The notes: generated by a model from the sequence alone, not told the origin. DNA of 10,320 nucleotides from RUG343 sp964486215 (GCA_964486215.1 CAZALI010000024.1:1-10320); one strand, 5' to 3'. Positions 1 through 7,156 are shown, numbered from the stretch's first letter. Translations and numbers: made by a program.

Positions 1-780
1 AGAAGAGATTTTACTATTAATACTATTTGTATGGATAAAGATGGTAATATTATTGATTTACTTGGAGCTCGTAAAGATTTAAATAATAAGCTTATTAAGT
101 GTATTGGAGATCCTAATGTCAGATTTAGAGATGATAGTTTAAGAATACTTAGAGCTATTCGTTTCGCAGCTGCTTTAGACTTTGAACTTGATAAGGATAT
201 AGTAAACTCTATAGATGAATCTAAGAAGTATTTACACAGTCTTTCTTATAATAGAAAGAAAGAAGAATTAGATAAGATGTTTACTTGTAAGAATGCTTCT
301 AAGGCAATAAAAATGCTTTTAGATTTTGGACTTGATAAGGAATTAGAGTTAGATAGATTAAAAGATGTTAAAGTTACTAATAGTTTAATTGGTATATGGG
401 CTATATTGAATGTTACAGATAAATATCCATTTACTAGTAATGAGAAAGATTTAATAGATGATATAAATAAAGTATTAGAGCTTGATAATTTTGATGATGA
501 AGTACTATATAAATATGGTTTATATGTTAATAGTGTAGCTGGAGAGATTAAAGGTTTAGATTTAAAAGAGATGAGTGATAAGTATGAACATTTAATCATT
601 CATAATAGAGATGAATTAACTATAGATGGTGATGATATTATTTCTACTATTAATGAGGAACCTGGACCATATATTAGTGAAATTTATCATGATATAGAAC
701 ATAAAGTATTAAGAGGAGAACTTGATAATAATAAAGATACTTTAATATCTTATATCAAAGATAATTATGATAAGAAGTGA
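1..780 (+). CDS. cca: CCA tRNA nucleotidyltransferase, 5'-truncated by the window edge
   Basis: Adds or repairs the 3'-terminal CCA of tRNAs in the cytoplasm (class II nucleotidyltransferase / poly(A) polymerase family). The frame is open from base 1; the first ATG, at 31, is internal, because the upstream codons encode the family motif RRDFTIN. Then come a DLLGARKDL segment, IGDP, and the nucleotide-recognition region DDSLRILRAIRFAA (about residues 44-57 of the fragment, a DDxxR form of the EDxxR motif), followed by the RKKEELDKMF segment. The N-terminal part with the GSxxR and catalytic DxD motifs lies outside the window. The C-terminal tail (PGPYISEIYHDIEHKVL) is typical of bacterial CCA enzymes. 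The gene ends with TGA just before dnaD, the same neighbourhood as in Bacilli. Whether it is a full CCA-adding enzyme or one partner of a split CC/A-adding pair cannot be decided without the N-terminus. Confidence 0.93.
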   Translation, partial: RRDFTINTICMDKDGNIIDLLGARKDLNNKLIKCIGDPNVRFRDDSLRILRAIRFAAALDFELDKDIVNSIDESKKYLHSLSYNRKKEELDKMFTCKNASKAIKMLLDFGLDKELELDRLKDVKVTNSLIGIWAILNVTDKYPFTSNEKDLIDDINKVLELDNFDDEVLYKYGLYVNSVAGEIKGLDLKEMSDKYEHLIIHNRDELTIDGDDIISTINEEPGPYISEIYHDIEHKVLRGELDNNKDTLISYIKDNYDKK

Positions 781-784
781 TATT

Positions 785-1456
785 ATGGATAGTAATAAAT
801 TAATAGAAATATTTAAAGATGGGAATATTGTAATACCTAAATATTTATTTAAGAACTATACTAAATTTGATATAGATTTAGATACTTTTATGTTTCTTAT
901 GTACTTATATAATATTGGGGATAGTAGTATTTGTGATCCTAATAAGTTTTCTAATGAATTAAATATTGATAAGAAAAAGATACTTATTTATATAGATACT
1001 CTTTCTAATAAGAAATATATAGATGTAGATGTTGTATCTAATGATAAAGGTATTAAAGAAGATATTATTAAATTAGATGGTTTTTATAATAAGATTAAGT
1101 CTTTTGTTATGGATGATGTTAAGAAAGATAATAGTACTTCTAGTATTTTTGATACAATAGAGAAAGAATTTGGTAGAACACTTAGTCCTACTGAATATGA
1201 GATAATAAAAGCTTGGTTAGATAATAATATTAGTGAAGATATTATTAAAGAGGCTTTAAAAGAAGCTGTATTTAATGGCGTTTCTAATCTTAGATATATA
1301 GATAAAATACTATATGAATGGAAAAAATTAGGAATAGAGACTGTGGAAGATGTAGAAAGGAATAGGAAGAAACATTTAGAGAAGAAAAATGATAATAAGA
1401 ATATAGATATGGATATAGTTGATTGGAATTGGTTTGAGGATGAAGGAGAAGATTAA
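785..1456 (+). CDS. dnaD: DnaD replication initiation (primosome) protein
   Basis: DnaD remodels oriC DNA and helps load the replicative helicase with DnaB/DnaI in Firmicutes. The 223-residue product has the N-terminal winged-helix (DDBH1) region at about 1-100 and a C-terminal DDBH2 domain at about 118-185. DDBH2 carries the family motif YxxxIxxxW, seen as Y171-I175-W179, and a late DWNWF segment. I chose ATG 785 over the in-frame ATG at 767: 785 has a well-placed Shine-Dalgarno stretch AGAAGTGAT (773-781), and the N-terminus then lines up with known DnaD (MDSNKLIEIFKDGN). The 767 start would overlap the end of cca and has no obvious ribosome binding site. Length is close to Bacillus DnaD (about 230 aa). 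It is cotranscribed with cca and nth, as in Bacillus. Confidence 0.93.
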   Translation: MDSNKLIEIFKDGNIVIPKYLFKNYTKFDIDLDTFMFLMYLYNIGDSSICDPNKFSNELNIDKKKILIYIDTLSNKKYIDVDVVSNDKGIKEDIIKLDGFYNKIKSFVMDDVKKDNSTSSIFDTIEKEFGRTLSPTEYEIIKAWLDNNISEDIIKEALKEAVFNGVSNLRYIDKILYEWKKLGIETVEDVERNRKKHLEKKNDNKNIDMDIVDWNWFEDEGED

Positions 1457-2063
1457 GTTAATTGAAGATTACTTGGATGAGTTATTTCCTAATCCAAAAT
1501 GTCAGTTGAATTATACTAGCGATTATAGTTTATTAATAGCTATTATGTTATCGGCACAAACTACTGATAAAAGAGTTAATGAAGTAACTAGTGTTTTGTT
1601 TTCTAAATATAAGTCTTTAGATGAGTTAAAAGATGCTTCTATTAGTGATTTAGAGCTTATTTTAAGACCGTTAGGTAATTTTAGGAAGAAGGCTTTGTAT
1701 ACTAAAAAAATAGCTAAAATATTAGCTATTGAGTATGATAATAAGGTGCCAATTGATAGAGAAGTATTAGAGTCTTTACCTGGAGTTGGGCATAAGACAG
1801 TTAATGTATTCTTTTCAGAGTACTGTGGTATACCAGCTATCGGAGTTGATACTCATGTTGCGCGTGTTTCTAAAAGACTTGGACTTTGTAGCAAGAATGA
1901 TGATGTAGTTGCGATAGAGAATAAGCTTATGAAAAAGTTTCGAAAAGATACGTGGGGTAAGAGACATTTACAGCTAGTTCTCTTTGGTAGATATCATTGC
2001 ATGGCACGTAATCCTAAATGCGTTGAGTGCAAATTAAAAGATATTTGTAAATATAAAAAATAG
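1440..2063 (+). CDS. nth: Endonuclease III (DNA glycosylase/AP lyase)
   Basis: Base-excision-repair enzyme that removes oxidised pyrimidines and cleaves the AP site. The 207-residue product has the helix-hairpin-helix LPGVGHKT (113-120) with catalytic Lys119, then VDTHVARVSKRLGL with catalytic Asp137. At the C-terminus there is a complete 4Fe-4S ligand set in the canonical C-x6-C-x2-C-x5-C spacing (Cys187, 194, 197, 203). ATG 1440 is preferred to an upstream ATG at 1419 because it matches the family N-terminus (MKEKIKLIEDYLDELFP). It overlaps the end of dnaD by 17 bases, implying coupled translation; the upstream ribosome binding site is weak. The dnaD-nth pair is conserved in Bacilli. All catalytic and cluster residues are present. 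Confidence 0.95.
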   Translation: MKEKIKLIEDYLDELFPNPKCQLNYTSDYSLLIAIMLSAQTTDKRVNEVTSVLFSKYKSLDELKDASISDLELILRPLGNFRKKALYTKKIAKILAIEYDNKVPIDREVLESLPGVGHKTVNVFFSEYCGIPAIGVDTHVARVSKRLGLCSKNDDVVAIENKLMKKFRKDTWGKRHLQLVLFGRYHCMARNPKCVECKLKDICKYKK

Positions 2064-2082
2064 ACATTTCTGTCTATTTTTT
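2055..2082. terminator. Bidirectional intrinsic terminator between nth and ponA
   Basis: A 12-bp stem, AAAAAATAGACA (2055-2066) pairing with TGTCTATTTTTT (2071-2082) around a TTTC loop, is flanked by A and T runs. It therefore reads as an intrinsic terminator on both strands. It contains the nth stop codon and abuts the ponA stop, serving two convergent operons. Confidence 0.88.
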
Positions 2083-4632
2083 TTATGGTTCTTCAGGTGA
2101 TTCAGGTGGATCTGTTTCAATAACACAAGTATTATTTGTCCATGTTCCACCTTGTTCAGCACAATCTTCTTGCGGTGTATTTTGATGTTTAAATGTGAAG
2201 TTATTTGTAGCTGATGCTCCTTCTACACCACTGTAGCCTTTATATGAAGCCATTACTTTATATGATCCACTTGGTGATGATGTGGACATTGTATATGATG
2301 TACCAGTAGTCCAACCTACATAGACACCATCTTTATAAATCTTATATCCAAATTCACCATAGCTTTCATCATTAGGCACTCTTGATACAGCGCCCCAGCT
2401 TAAAGTAACAACTTTTGTTGATTCATTATAAGATACTTTTAATCCTCCAGGAGCAGCTAATTTATCTTCTTTAGGTGTTTCTTTTGGCATATGACCTTTC
2501 TTGTAGTATTCATTACCCATCTTAACAACAGAGCTTGGCATCTTGAAGGCTGATCTATTAGATTCAATAACACCAGAATCAATTAAAGCACGGAACTCTG
2601 CATCCTTAGCTAATGTAGCAGGTAAGTTATGTAGTACATAACCTTGAGCGATAGACTCTTTAGTGAATCCAGTATAACCATACCACATACCAACAACTGT
2701 CTTAGTAGAGTAACCTATTACCCAAGAATCTCTGATGGCATCTCCTGGCATATTATATCTATTCATAGTAACTTCATCGAAGTTTGTAGTACCTGTTTTT
2801 AATGCGATATTGCTTGGTGTACCACCACCATTTAGAACAACATCTTGTAGGACACTTGAAATCATAAAGGCAGTAGCATCAGACATTACTTGTTTTCTAT
2901 TTGAGTGATGTTCTTCAGTACGTCCAGATAATCTGAATTCAATTTTTCTTACAGAATATGGTTCATTATAATAACCGCCATTAGCGAAAGCTGCATAAGC
3001 ACCAGCCATCTGTAATGGATTAGTACCAGTGAAGGCTCCAATAGCATGAGCTTCATGAATACGACCATTTTCTATTTCTGGTTCTATACCTAAATTAGTA
3101 ACAAATTTAATTATCTTTTTATTATCTACTTTTTGGAAAGCTTTTAGAGCGGGTATATTACGTGAAGCAGATAATGCTCTTCTTAAAGTGATATTTCCAA
3201 AGTAACCATTATCCCAGTTATGAATTGGTGTTCCATTAGAATATGAATATGGAGCATCGTTAAACATTTCAGCTGTAGACCAGTTATTGTATTCTATACC
3301 TGGACCATAATCGAATAATGGCTTAGCAGTAGATCCTGGCTGTCTCTTAATATCAGTAGCATTATTCCAAGTACTTAAACCAGATCTATGTCTACCAGCA
3401 CCAATGGCTTGAATCTTACCACTTTCAGCATCTAGAACAGCGATACCAGTTTGAATCTTATCATCCTTCCAAGTATAAGTAACACCATTCATTACTTTTT
3501 CTACGCCTTCTTGTTTCTTTCTATCTAAGTTAGTATATATTTTTAGAGAAGTTGTATATGGATTAACTCCATATTTATCTTTTACTTCAGCTACAACAGT
3601 ATCAATATAACCTTGATATGGAATAGTTTCTTCTTTTTCTTTGACTGTTAATGACTCCATAGGAATAGCATTAGCAACCTTTTCTTCTTCTTCTGTTATG
3701 TATCCATGTCTTCTCATTAGATATAGAACTGTTTTACGTCTTGCAGTAGCATTCTTTGGATTAGCTGTAGGTCTATAGAAGTTAGGTGATTGGAACATAC
3801 CAGCAATAGTAGCGGCTTCTGATAAGTTAAGATCAGATACACTCTTACCAAAGTATGTTTCACTAGCTTCTTCAACACCATATATATTTCCACCTAAGAA
3901 GTGGTTATTAACATAGAATTCAATTATTTCTTCCTTAGTATATTTTTTTTCAAGTTTATATACAGCAAGATAAATATCTTCAAATTTTCTTATAATACCA
4001 GCAACACCAGATTTAAGTTTAGCATCTGTGAAACTGTTTTTAACAACTTGCATTGATAGAGTAGAAGCACCACCTGAATCTTGACCAGCAATTTGTCCTA
4101 GTGCAGCACGAGTAAATCTAGGAGCATCGAAACCATTATGACTATAGAATCTTGAATCCTCAGTAGCAATAATAGCATCAACTAATACTTCAGGTAATTC
4201 TTCATATTTGACTTTTTCTCTTCTTTCAGATCCTAATCTAGTAATTTCTTTATCATCTTTATCATATAGAATAGTAACTTCTGGGGTATTTAATTTAGAT
4301 ACTTTAAATCGTGGTTCAGCAATTGATTTAATATATACAATAAATACACAGAAACATACAACTGCTATTATGGATAAAGTTAATAATACGATAAGGATAA
4401 GACTAATAATAGTTTTCCTTCGTTTATTATTTTTCATATTATTAAGCATAGCTATCAATAATATTACTATTGTGAGTAATATACCCATAATAACAGCAAA
4501 ATCAATACCAAGGACTATATAAGTCATTAAGGTAATAGCAATTGCCATTAATATGAAAGGTATTAATAGTACACTTTTATTTGCAATATACTTAATCTTT
4601 TTATTAGGTCTTCCTTTTGTTTTCTTTTTCAT
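2083..4632 (-). CDS. ponA: Class A penicillin-binding protein 1A (bifunctional transglycosylase/transpeptidase) with Fn3 domain
   Basis: Polymerises and cross-links peptidoglycan at the outer membrane face. The 849-residue product starts with a basic cytoplasmic stretch, then three hydrophobic segments (about 18-42, 44-64, 74-101); class A PBPs usually have one anchor. The GT51 domain follows: catalytic Glu158 in ATEDSRFYSHNGFD, GGASTLSMQVVKN at 187-199, and the second Glu218 in RKFED. The transpeptidase domain has SxxK as STAK 434-437 (nucleophile Ser434), SxN as SRN 490-492, and KTG 612-614. A fibronectin type III-like domain follows (about 726-815), then a short Pro/Glu-rich tail with a Cys pair (824 and 836). 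A strong GGAGG (4640-4644) precedes the ATG. The start overlaps the recU stop as ATGA, the conserved recU-ponA arrangement of Firmicutes. The bifunctional motifs are intact. Confidence 0.95.
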   Translation of the reverse strand: MKKKTKGRPNKKIKYIANKSVLLIPFILMAIAITLMTYIVLGIDFAVIMGILLTIVILLIAMLNNMKNNKRRKTIISLILIVLLTLSIIAVVCFCVFIVYIKSIAEPRFKVSKLNTPEVTILYDKDDKEITRLGSERREKVKYEELPEVLVDAIIATEDSRFYSHNGFDAPRFTRAALGQIAGQDSGGASTLSMQVVKNSFTDAKLKSGVAGIIRKFEDIYLAVYKLEKKYTKEEIIEFYVNNHFLGGNIYGVEEASETYFGKSVSDLNLSEAATIAGMFQSPNFYRPTANPKNATARRKTVLYLMRRHGYITEEEEKVANAIPMESLTVKEKEETIPYQGYIDTVVAEVKDKYGVNPYTTSLKIYTNLDRKKQEGVEKVMNGVTYTWKDDKIQTGIAVLDAESGKIQAIGAGRHRSGLSTWNNATDIKRQPGSTAKPLFDYGPGIEYNNWSTAEMFNDAPYSYSNGTPIHNWDNGYFGNITLRRALSASRNIPALKAFQKVDNKKIIKFVTNLGIEPEIENGRIHEAHAIGAFTGTNPLQMAGAYAAFANGGYYNEPYSVRKIEFRLSGRTEEHHSNRKQVMSDATAFMISSVLQDVVLNGGGTPSNIALKTGTTNFDEVTMNRYNMPGDAIRDSWVIGYSTKTVVGMWYGYTGFTKESIAQGYVLHNLPATLAKDAEFRALIDSGVIESNRSAFKMPSSVVKMGNEYYKKGHMPKETPKEDKLAAPGGLKVSYNESTKVVTLSWGAVSRVPNDESYGEFGYKIYKDGVYVGWTTGTSYTMSTSSPSGSYKVMASYKGYSGVEGASATNNFTFKHQNTPQEDCAEQGGTWTNNTCVIETDPPESPEEP

Positions 4633-5201
4633 TTATTTACCTCCATAAGCTTATCTACTATTTTTAAATAGTCAATTGTAGGTTTTAGACTATCTTTTAT
4701 TAAATAGGCATTTTCTTCAAAATATTTTAATGGTATAGAATTTCTGTTAGTATTTTCTATAAAACTTAGACATTTATCAATAGTCATTATATATGTTTTA
4801 TTGATAGTTGTGAATCTAACTATGATAAAAGCAATACCATTATGTCTACTGATATTCTTTAGATGTTCTATTTGATGAGGATGAATATTATTTAAAGTAA
4901 AAGATGTTTTACTCTTAGTTTCTTTTGCTTCAAAATCAATATATTTTCCTAAATATAATCCATTATAATCAGTAGTAGATGGTGTTGTGAAGAAAGCTTC
5001 TTTAATAACAGCTTTATCACGTGATGGATAATCTACTTTAGTAATAGTAATAGGAGTAGGTTTTTTATAAATATAAGCTTTATCTATTAAACGATAGTAT
5101 TCGTTAGCCTGATTAAGCTCTTTTTCAAGACTCATTCCTCTATTACTATGGCTTGTTATTTGCTTAGTATTAATGCTTTTTTTTCCATTTGGGTAATTCA
5201 C
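4629..5201 (-). CDS. recU: Holliday junction resolvase RecU
   Basis: Cleaves Holliday junctions during recombinational repair and chromosome segregation in Firmicutes; a PD-(D/E)xK nuclease-fold enzyme. Visible family blocks are NRGMSLEKELNQANEYY, KKPTPITI, AVIKEAFF, STTDYNGLYLGKYIDFEAKETK (given here in parts: Asp78 in TTDYNG; Glu91 and Lys93 in DFEAK) and HPHQIEH. The Asp-to-Glu spacing of 13 equals that in Bacillus RecU. I chose the GTG at 5201, giving a 190-aa protein starting (M)NYPNGK. This aligns with the Bacillus start MIRYPNGK and sits 5 nt after an AGGTGG Shine-Dalgarno stretch (5207-5212). A GTG at 5210 is in frame, but it lies inside that Shine-Dalgarno sequence. The TGA stop overlaps the ponA ATG by 4 bases. 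Confidence 0.94.
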   Translation of the reverse strand: MNYPNGKKSINTKQITSHSNRGMSLEKELNQANEYYRLIDKAYIYKKPTPITITKVDYPSRDKAVIKEAFFTTPSTTDYNGLYLGKYIDFEAKETKSKTSFTLNNIHPHQIEHLKNISRHNGIAFIIVRFTTINKTYIMTIDKCLSFIENTNRNSIPLKYFEENAYLIKDSLKPTIDYLKIVDKLMEVNK

Positions 5202-5219
5202 ATAAACCACCTATTCAAT

Positions 5220-5248
5220 ATTATACTATATAGTTGATATTTTTTCTA
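5220..5248 (-). promoter_or_regulatory. Possible recU-ponA promoter (-10 box)
   Basis: On the minus strand a perfect TATAAT lies at 5225-5220, just upstream of the recU ribosome binding site. The -35 position (about 5248-5243, TAGAAA) is poor, so only the -10 is convincing. The implied start point would leave a very short leader. Confidence 0.4.
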
Positions 5249-5280
5249 TATTTTTAAGTCTTTTTTTGAGATGCATTTCA

Positions 5281-5309
5281 TTGACAAAATAAATCATTAA
5301 TGCAATAAT
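5281..5309 (+). promoter_or_regulatory. Sigma-A type promoter of gpsB
   Basis: A consensus TTGACA (5281-5286) is followed after 17 bases by AATAAT (5304-5309), preceded by TG at 5301-5302 (extended -10 pattern TGc). The predicted start near 5316 gives a leader of about 57 bases before the gpsB ATG. It is the only strong plus-strand promoter I see between here and pgsA, so it probably also drives rnpB, rodZ-like and pgsA. Confidence 0.75.
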
Positions 5310-5322
5310 ATATGTGTATTGT

Positions 5323-5344
5323 AATGATATATTATTATATCATT
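5323..5344 (+). other. Hairpin in the gpsB 5' leader
   Basis: Perfect 9-bp inverted repeat AATGATATA (5323-5331) and TATATCATT (5336-5344) with a TTAT loop. It begins a few bases after the predicted transcription start and ends 20 bases before the GGTGAT Shine-Dalgarno sequence. It is A/U-only except for one G-C pair, so it may be weak. A role in mRNA stability is inference. Confidence 0.45.
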
Positions 5345-5372
5345 TTAATATGTGTATGGGATTGGTGATATT

Positions 5373-5708
5373 ATGTATCAAAACAAAATTAGTTTAACTC
5401 CACAGGATATTCTAGAGAAGGAATTTAAGATTGATACTCGAGGATATCGCTTAAAGGAAGTAGATCAATTTTTAGATGTCGTAATTAGTGATTATGAGCA
5501 ATTTTTAGAAATTTTGAATACTTTGGAGAAAGAAAAAGCAGATTTACTTAGTGAGATTATGAGTTTAAAACAAGAACTTAGAAACTCTCAATTAAGTATG
5601 GAAGTTGCTAGAACTAATACTGATAATGGCGAAGTAACTAACGTTGATATTATTAAGAGATTATCTCAATTAGAGAAAATGGTTTATGATTTAAAAAAAG
5701 ATGAATAA
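5373..5708 (+). CDS. gpsB: Cell-cycle protein GpsB (DivIVA-family)
   Basis: GpsB is a small cytoplasmic adaptor that shuttles class A PBPs between lateral wall and division septum. The 111-residue product has the N-terminal DivIVA-like domain: LTPQDILEKEFK (8-19) and RGYRLKEVDQFLD (23-35) are hallmark segments. A coiled coil follows at about 36-75, then a variable linker, then the C-terminal trimerisation segment VDIIKRLSQLEKMVYDL (91-107), matching NFDILKRLSNLEKHVF of Bacillus GpsB. That C-terminal helix separates GpsB from full-length DivIVA. ATG 5373 is preferred to ATG 5352 because it follows GGTGAT (5364-5369) and aligns with the family N-terminus. The gene lies directly upstream of rnpB, as in Bacillus, and divergent from ponA, whose product belongs to the class GpsB regulates in related bacteria. 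ypsA, which precedes gpsB in Bacillus, is absent. Confidence 0.94.
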   Translation: MYQNKISLTPQDILEKEFKIDTRGYRLKEVDQFLDVVISDYEQFLEILNTLEKEKADLLSEIMSLKQELRNSQLSMEVARTNTDNGEVTNVDIIKRLSQLEKMVYDLKKDE

Positions 5709-6055
5709 CAATTATGTATAGACAAACGCGGGAAGTTTTTACTTCTTGAGGAAAGTCCATGCTCGTACTATCTGAGATGATAGTAGTGATCGTGTCAGGT
5801 GAATAAATAAGCCTGAGTAGTTTTTTAACTAACGGCAGTAGGAATCTAAGTCTTTGATATGAGGAATACTGAAGTGCCACAGAGACGATTCTTTCGGAAA
5901 CGAGAGAGTGAAACGGGTAAACCCCACGAACGAGAAATCCAAATTTTGGTAGGAGAGTTCTGTTATTTAGAAATGAATGAATGCAGAGACCGGTAACGGT
6001 AGATAGATGTTTGTCGCCTTCGGGTACAGAACATGGCTTATTTACATTATTGTTT
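5709..6055 (+). ncRNA. rnpB: RNase P RNA (class B, Firmicutes type)
   Basis: Catalytic RNA that removes 5' leaders from pre-tRNAs. The conserved P4 5' region GAGGAAAGTCCATGCTC is at 5748-5764 and its 3' partner ACAGAACATGGCTTA at 6026-6040. Between them are AACGGCAG, GAAGTGCCACAGAGACG (5871-5887), the AAACGGGTAAACCCC block (about 5911-5925) and CGAGAAATCCAAATTTTGG (5931-5949), all close to the Bacillus class B RNA, plus GGTAGATAGATG. The terminal helix P1 is AACAATTATGTA (5707-5718) pairing with TACATTATTGTT (6043-6054) with one mismatch, so the ends given are approximate. At about 346 nt it is shorter than the roughly 400-nt Bacillus RNA. It abuts the gpsB stop codon, and no terminator follows before the next gene 20 bases on, suggesting release by processing. 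Confidence 0.95.
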
Positions 6056-6074
6056 ATTATAGAAAGAGGTAGAT

Positions 6075-6551
6075 ATGAAGGAGCTTGGTTATTTCTTAAA
6101 GACAGAGCGTGTAGAGAATGGTATTAGTTTAACTGAAGCGAGTGAAGATTTGAATTTATCTACCGCTTTGCTTGAAAATATAGAGAGTGGAAATATTAGA
6201 GCTTTTAAAGATGTTTATGAGTTAAGAGAAGAAGTAAAGAAGTATGCTAAATATTTAGGCGCAGATGTAGACAAAGTAATGGATCAATTTAATGATTTTT
6301 TATTTGAAAAGACTTCTAAAATATCTTTAGATGAAATAAAAGAAGCTGGAAAGAAGAGTAATTCTGAAGAAAAGAAAATTTCTTCTCCATATACAGTAGA
6401 AGAAAAGAAGAAAATAGTAATATGGCCTTTTTTATTAGGTATAGTAGTTATTATCTTAATATTTTTAATAGTATATTTAATATTTTCTAATATAGATAAG
6501 GAACCTGTTAGGACAGATGAATTAATGGGTATAGAAGAAAGGATGATGTAA
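6075..6551 (+). CDS. RodZ/YmfM-like membrane-anchored HTH protein (short form)
   Basis: RodZ links MreB-type cytoskeleton to wall synthesis; the Firmicute relative YmfM sits directly upstream of pgsA, as this gene does. The 158-residue product has an N-terminal helix-turn-helix of the RodZ/Xre type (about 1-65: LGYFLKTERVENGISLTEAS, then LENIESGN and VKKYAKYLGAD). A charged linker follows, then one transmembrane helix at about 113-137 (IVIWPFLLGIVVIILIFLIV) and only about 20 residues beyond it. The extracellular beta domain of full-length RodZ is absent. Orientation is inferred as N-in. The ribosome binding site AAAGAGGT lies just upstream of the ATG. It follows rnpB by 20 bases and ends 2 bases before pgsA, so it is probably cotranscribed. 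Assignment rests on architecture and synteny more than on strong sequence identity; a general HTH regulator with a membrane anchor is the alternative. Confidence 0.8.
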   Translation: MKELGYFLKTERVENGISLTEASEDLNLSTALLENIESGNIRAFKDVYELREEVKKYAKYLGADVDKVMDQFNDFLFEKTSKISLDEIKEAGKKSNSEEKKISSPYTVEEKKKIVIWPFLLGIVVIILIFLIVYLIFSNIDKEPVRTDELMGIEERMM

Positions 6552-6553
6552 TT

Positions 6554-7156
6554 ATGAATTTACCTACTAAACTTACTGTTTTGAGAATTATTTTAACATT
6601 TGTGATGATTGCAATATTATTGTTTCCATTCTATAGTATAGGATTTAGTTTTCCTACATATGCTATAGGAGGAGTAAATGAGGCTATTGATCTTAGATAT
6701 TTAATAGCTGGAGGTATATTTATTGTAGCTAGTTTAACTGATTTCTTAGATGGCTATCTTGCACGTAAAAATAATCAAGTTACTAATCTTGGTAAGATGT
6801 TAGATGCTATTGCTGATAAGATACTTGTTAATACTGCACTTATTATACTTGCTTGTACTGGTTATATACCAACTATAGTTCCAGTAATAATAGTTTTAAG
6901 AGATACATTTGTAGATGCTATTAAGATGCAAGCTGCTTCAAAAGGGACAGTTGTTGCTGCTATTAATGCTGGTAAATTAAAAACAGCTTCACTAATGGTT
7001 GGAATAGTATTATCATTCTTCTATGATTTACCATTCTCACTTATTAATCCAGCACTTCAAGTATCTAACTTCTTATTATATTTTGCTTGTATTATGTCTG
7101 TAATTTCTGGTATTCAATATTTCAATATGAATAAGAAATTTATAACACAAGAATAA
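6554..7156 (+). CDS. pgsA: CDP-diacylglycerol-glycerol-3-phosphate 3-phosphatidyltransferase
   Basis: Makes phosphatidylglycerophosphate from CDP-diacylglycerol and glycerol-3-phosphate, the committed step to phosphatidylglycerol and cardiolipin, in the membrane. The 200-residue product shows the complete CDP-alcohol phosphatidyltransferase signature DG-x2-AR-x8-G-x3-D-x3-D: D66 G67, A70 R71, G80, D84 and D88. The N-terminus MNLPTKLTVLRI matches the PgsA opening (NxPNxLTxxRi). Several hydrophobic helices surround the motif (about 8-30, 48-64, 90-118, 143-160, 170-187). Compared with many homologues, the first loop carries an insertion (FSFPTYAIGGVNEAIDLRY). It is translated right after rodZ-like and is followed by a terminator, ending this transcription unit. 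cinA, which lies between pgsA and recA in Bacillus, is missing. Confidence 0.94.
   Translation: MNLPTKLTVLRIILTFVMIAILLFPFYSIGFSFPTYAIGGVNEAIDLRYLIAGGIFIVASLTDFLDGYLARKNNQVTNLGKMLDAIADKILVNTALIILACTGYIPTIVPVIIVLRDTFVDAIKMQAASKGTVVAAINAGKLKTASLMVGIVLSFFYDLPFSLINPALQVSNFLLYFACIMSVISGIQYFNMNKKFITQE

Noticed and set aside
767..784. Upstream ATG start for dnaD
   Set aside because: It has no ribosome binding site, overlaps cca and adds residues not seen in DnaD. The ATG at 785 has a good Shine-Dalgarno sequence.
5202..5372. Riboswitch or small gene in the recU/gpsB intergenic region
   Set aside because: Only promoter elements and one short AT hairpin are visible; there is no conserved riboswitch core and no plausible short ORF with a ribosome binding site.
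5644..5690. Possible promoter for rnpB inside gpsB (TTGATA and TATGAT stretches)
   Set aside because: The two elements are not correctly spaced with each other, and neither has a good partner box at 17 bases.
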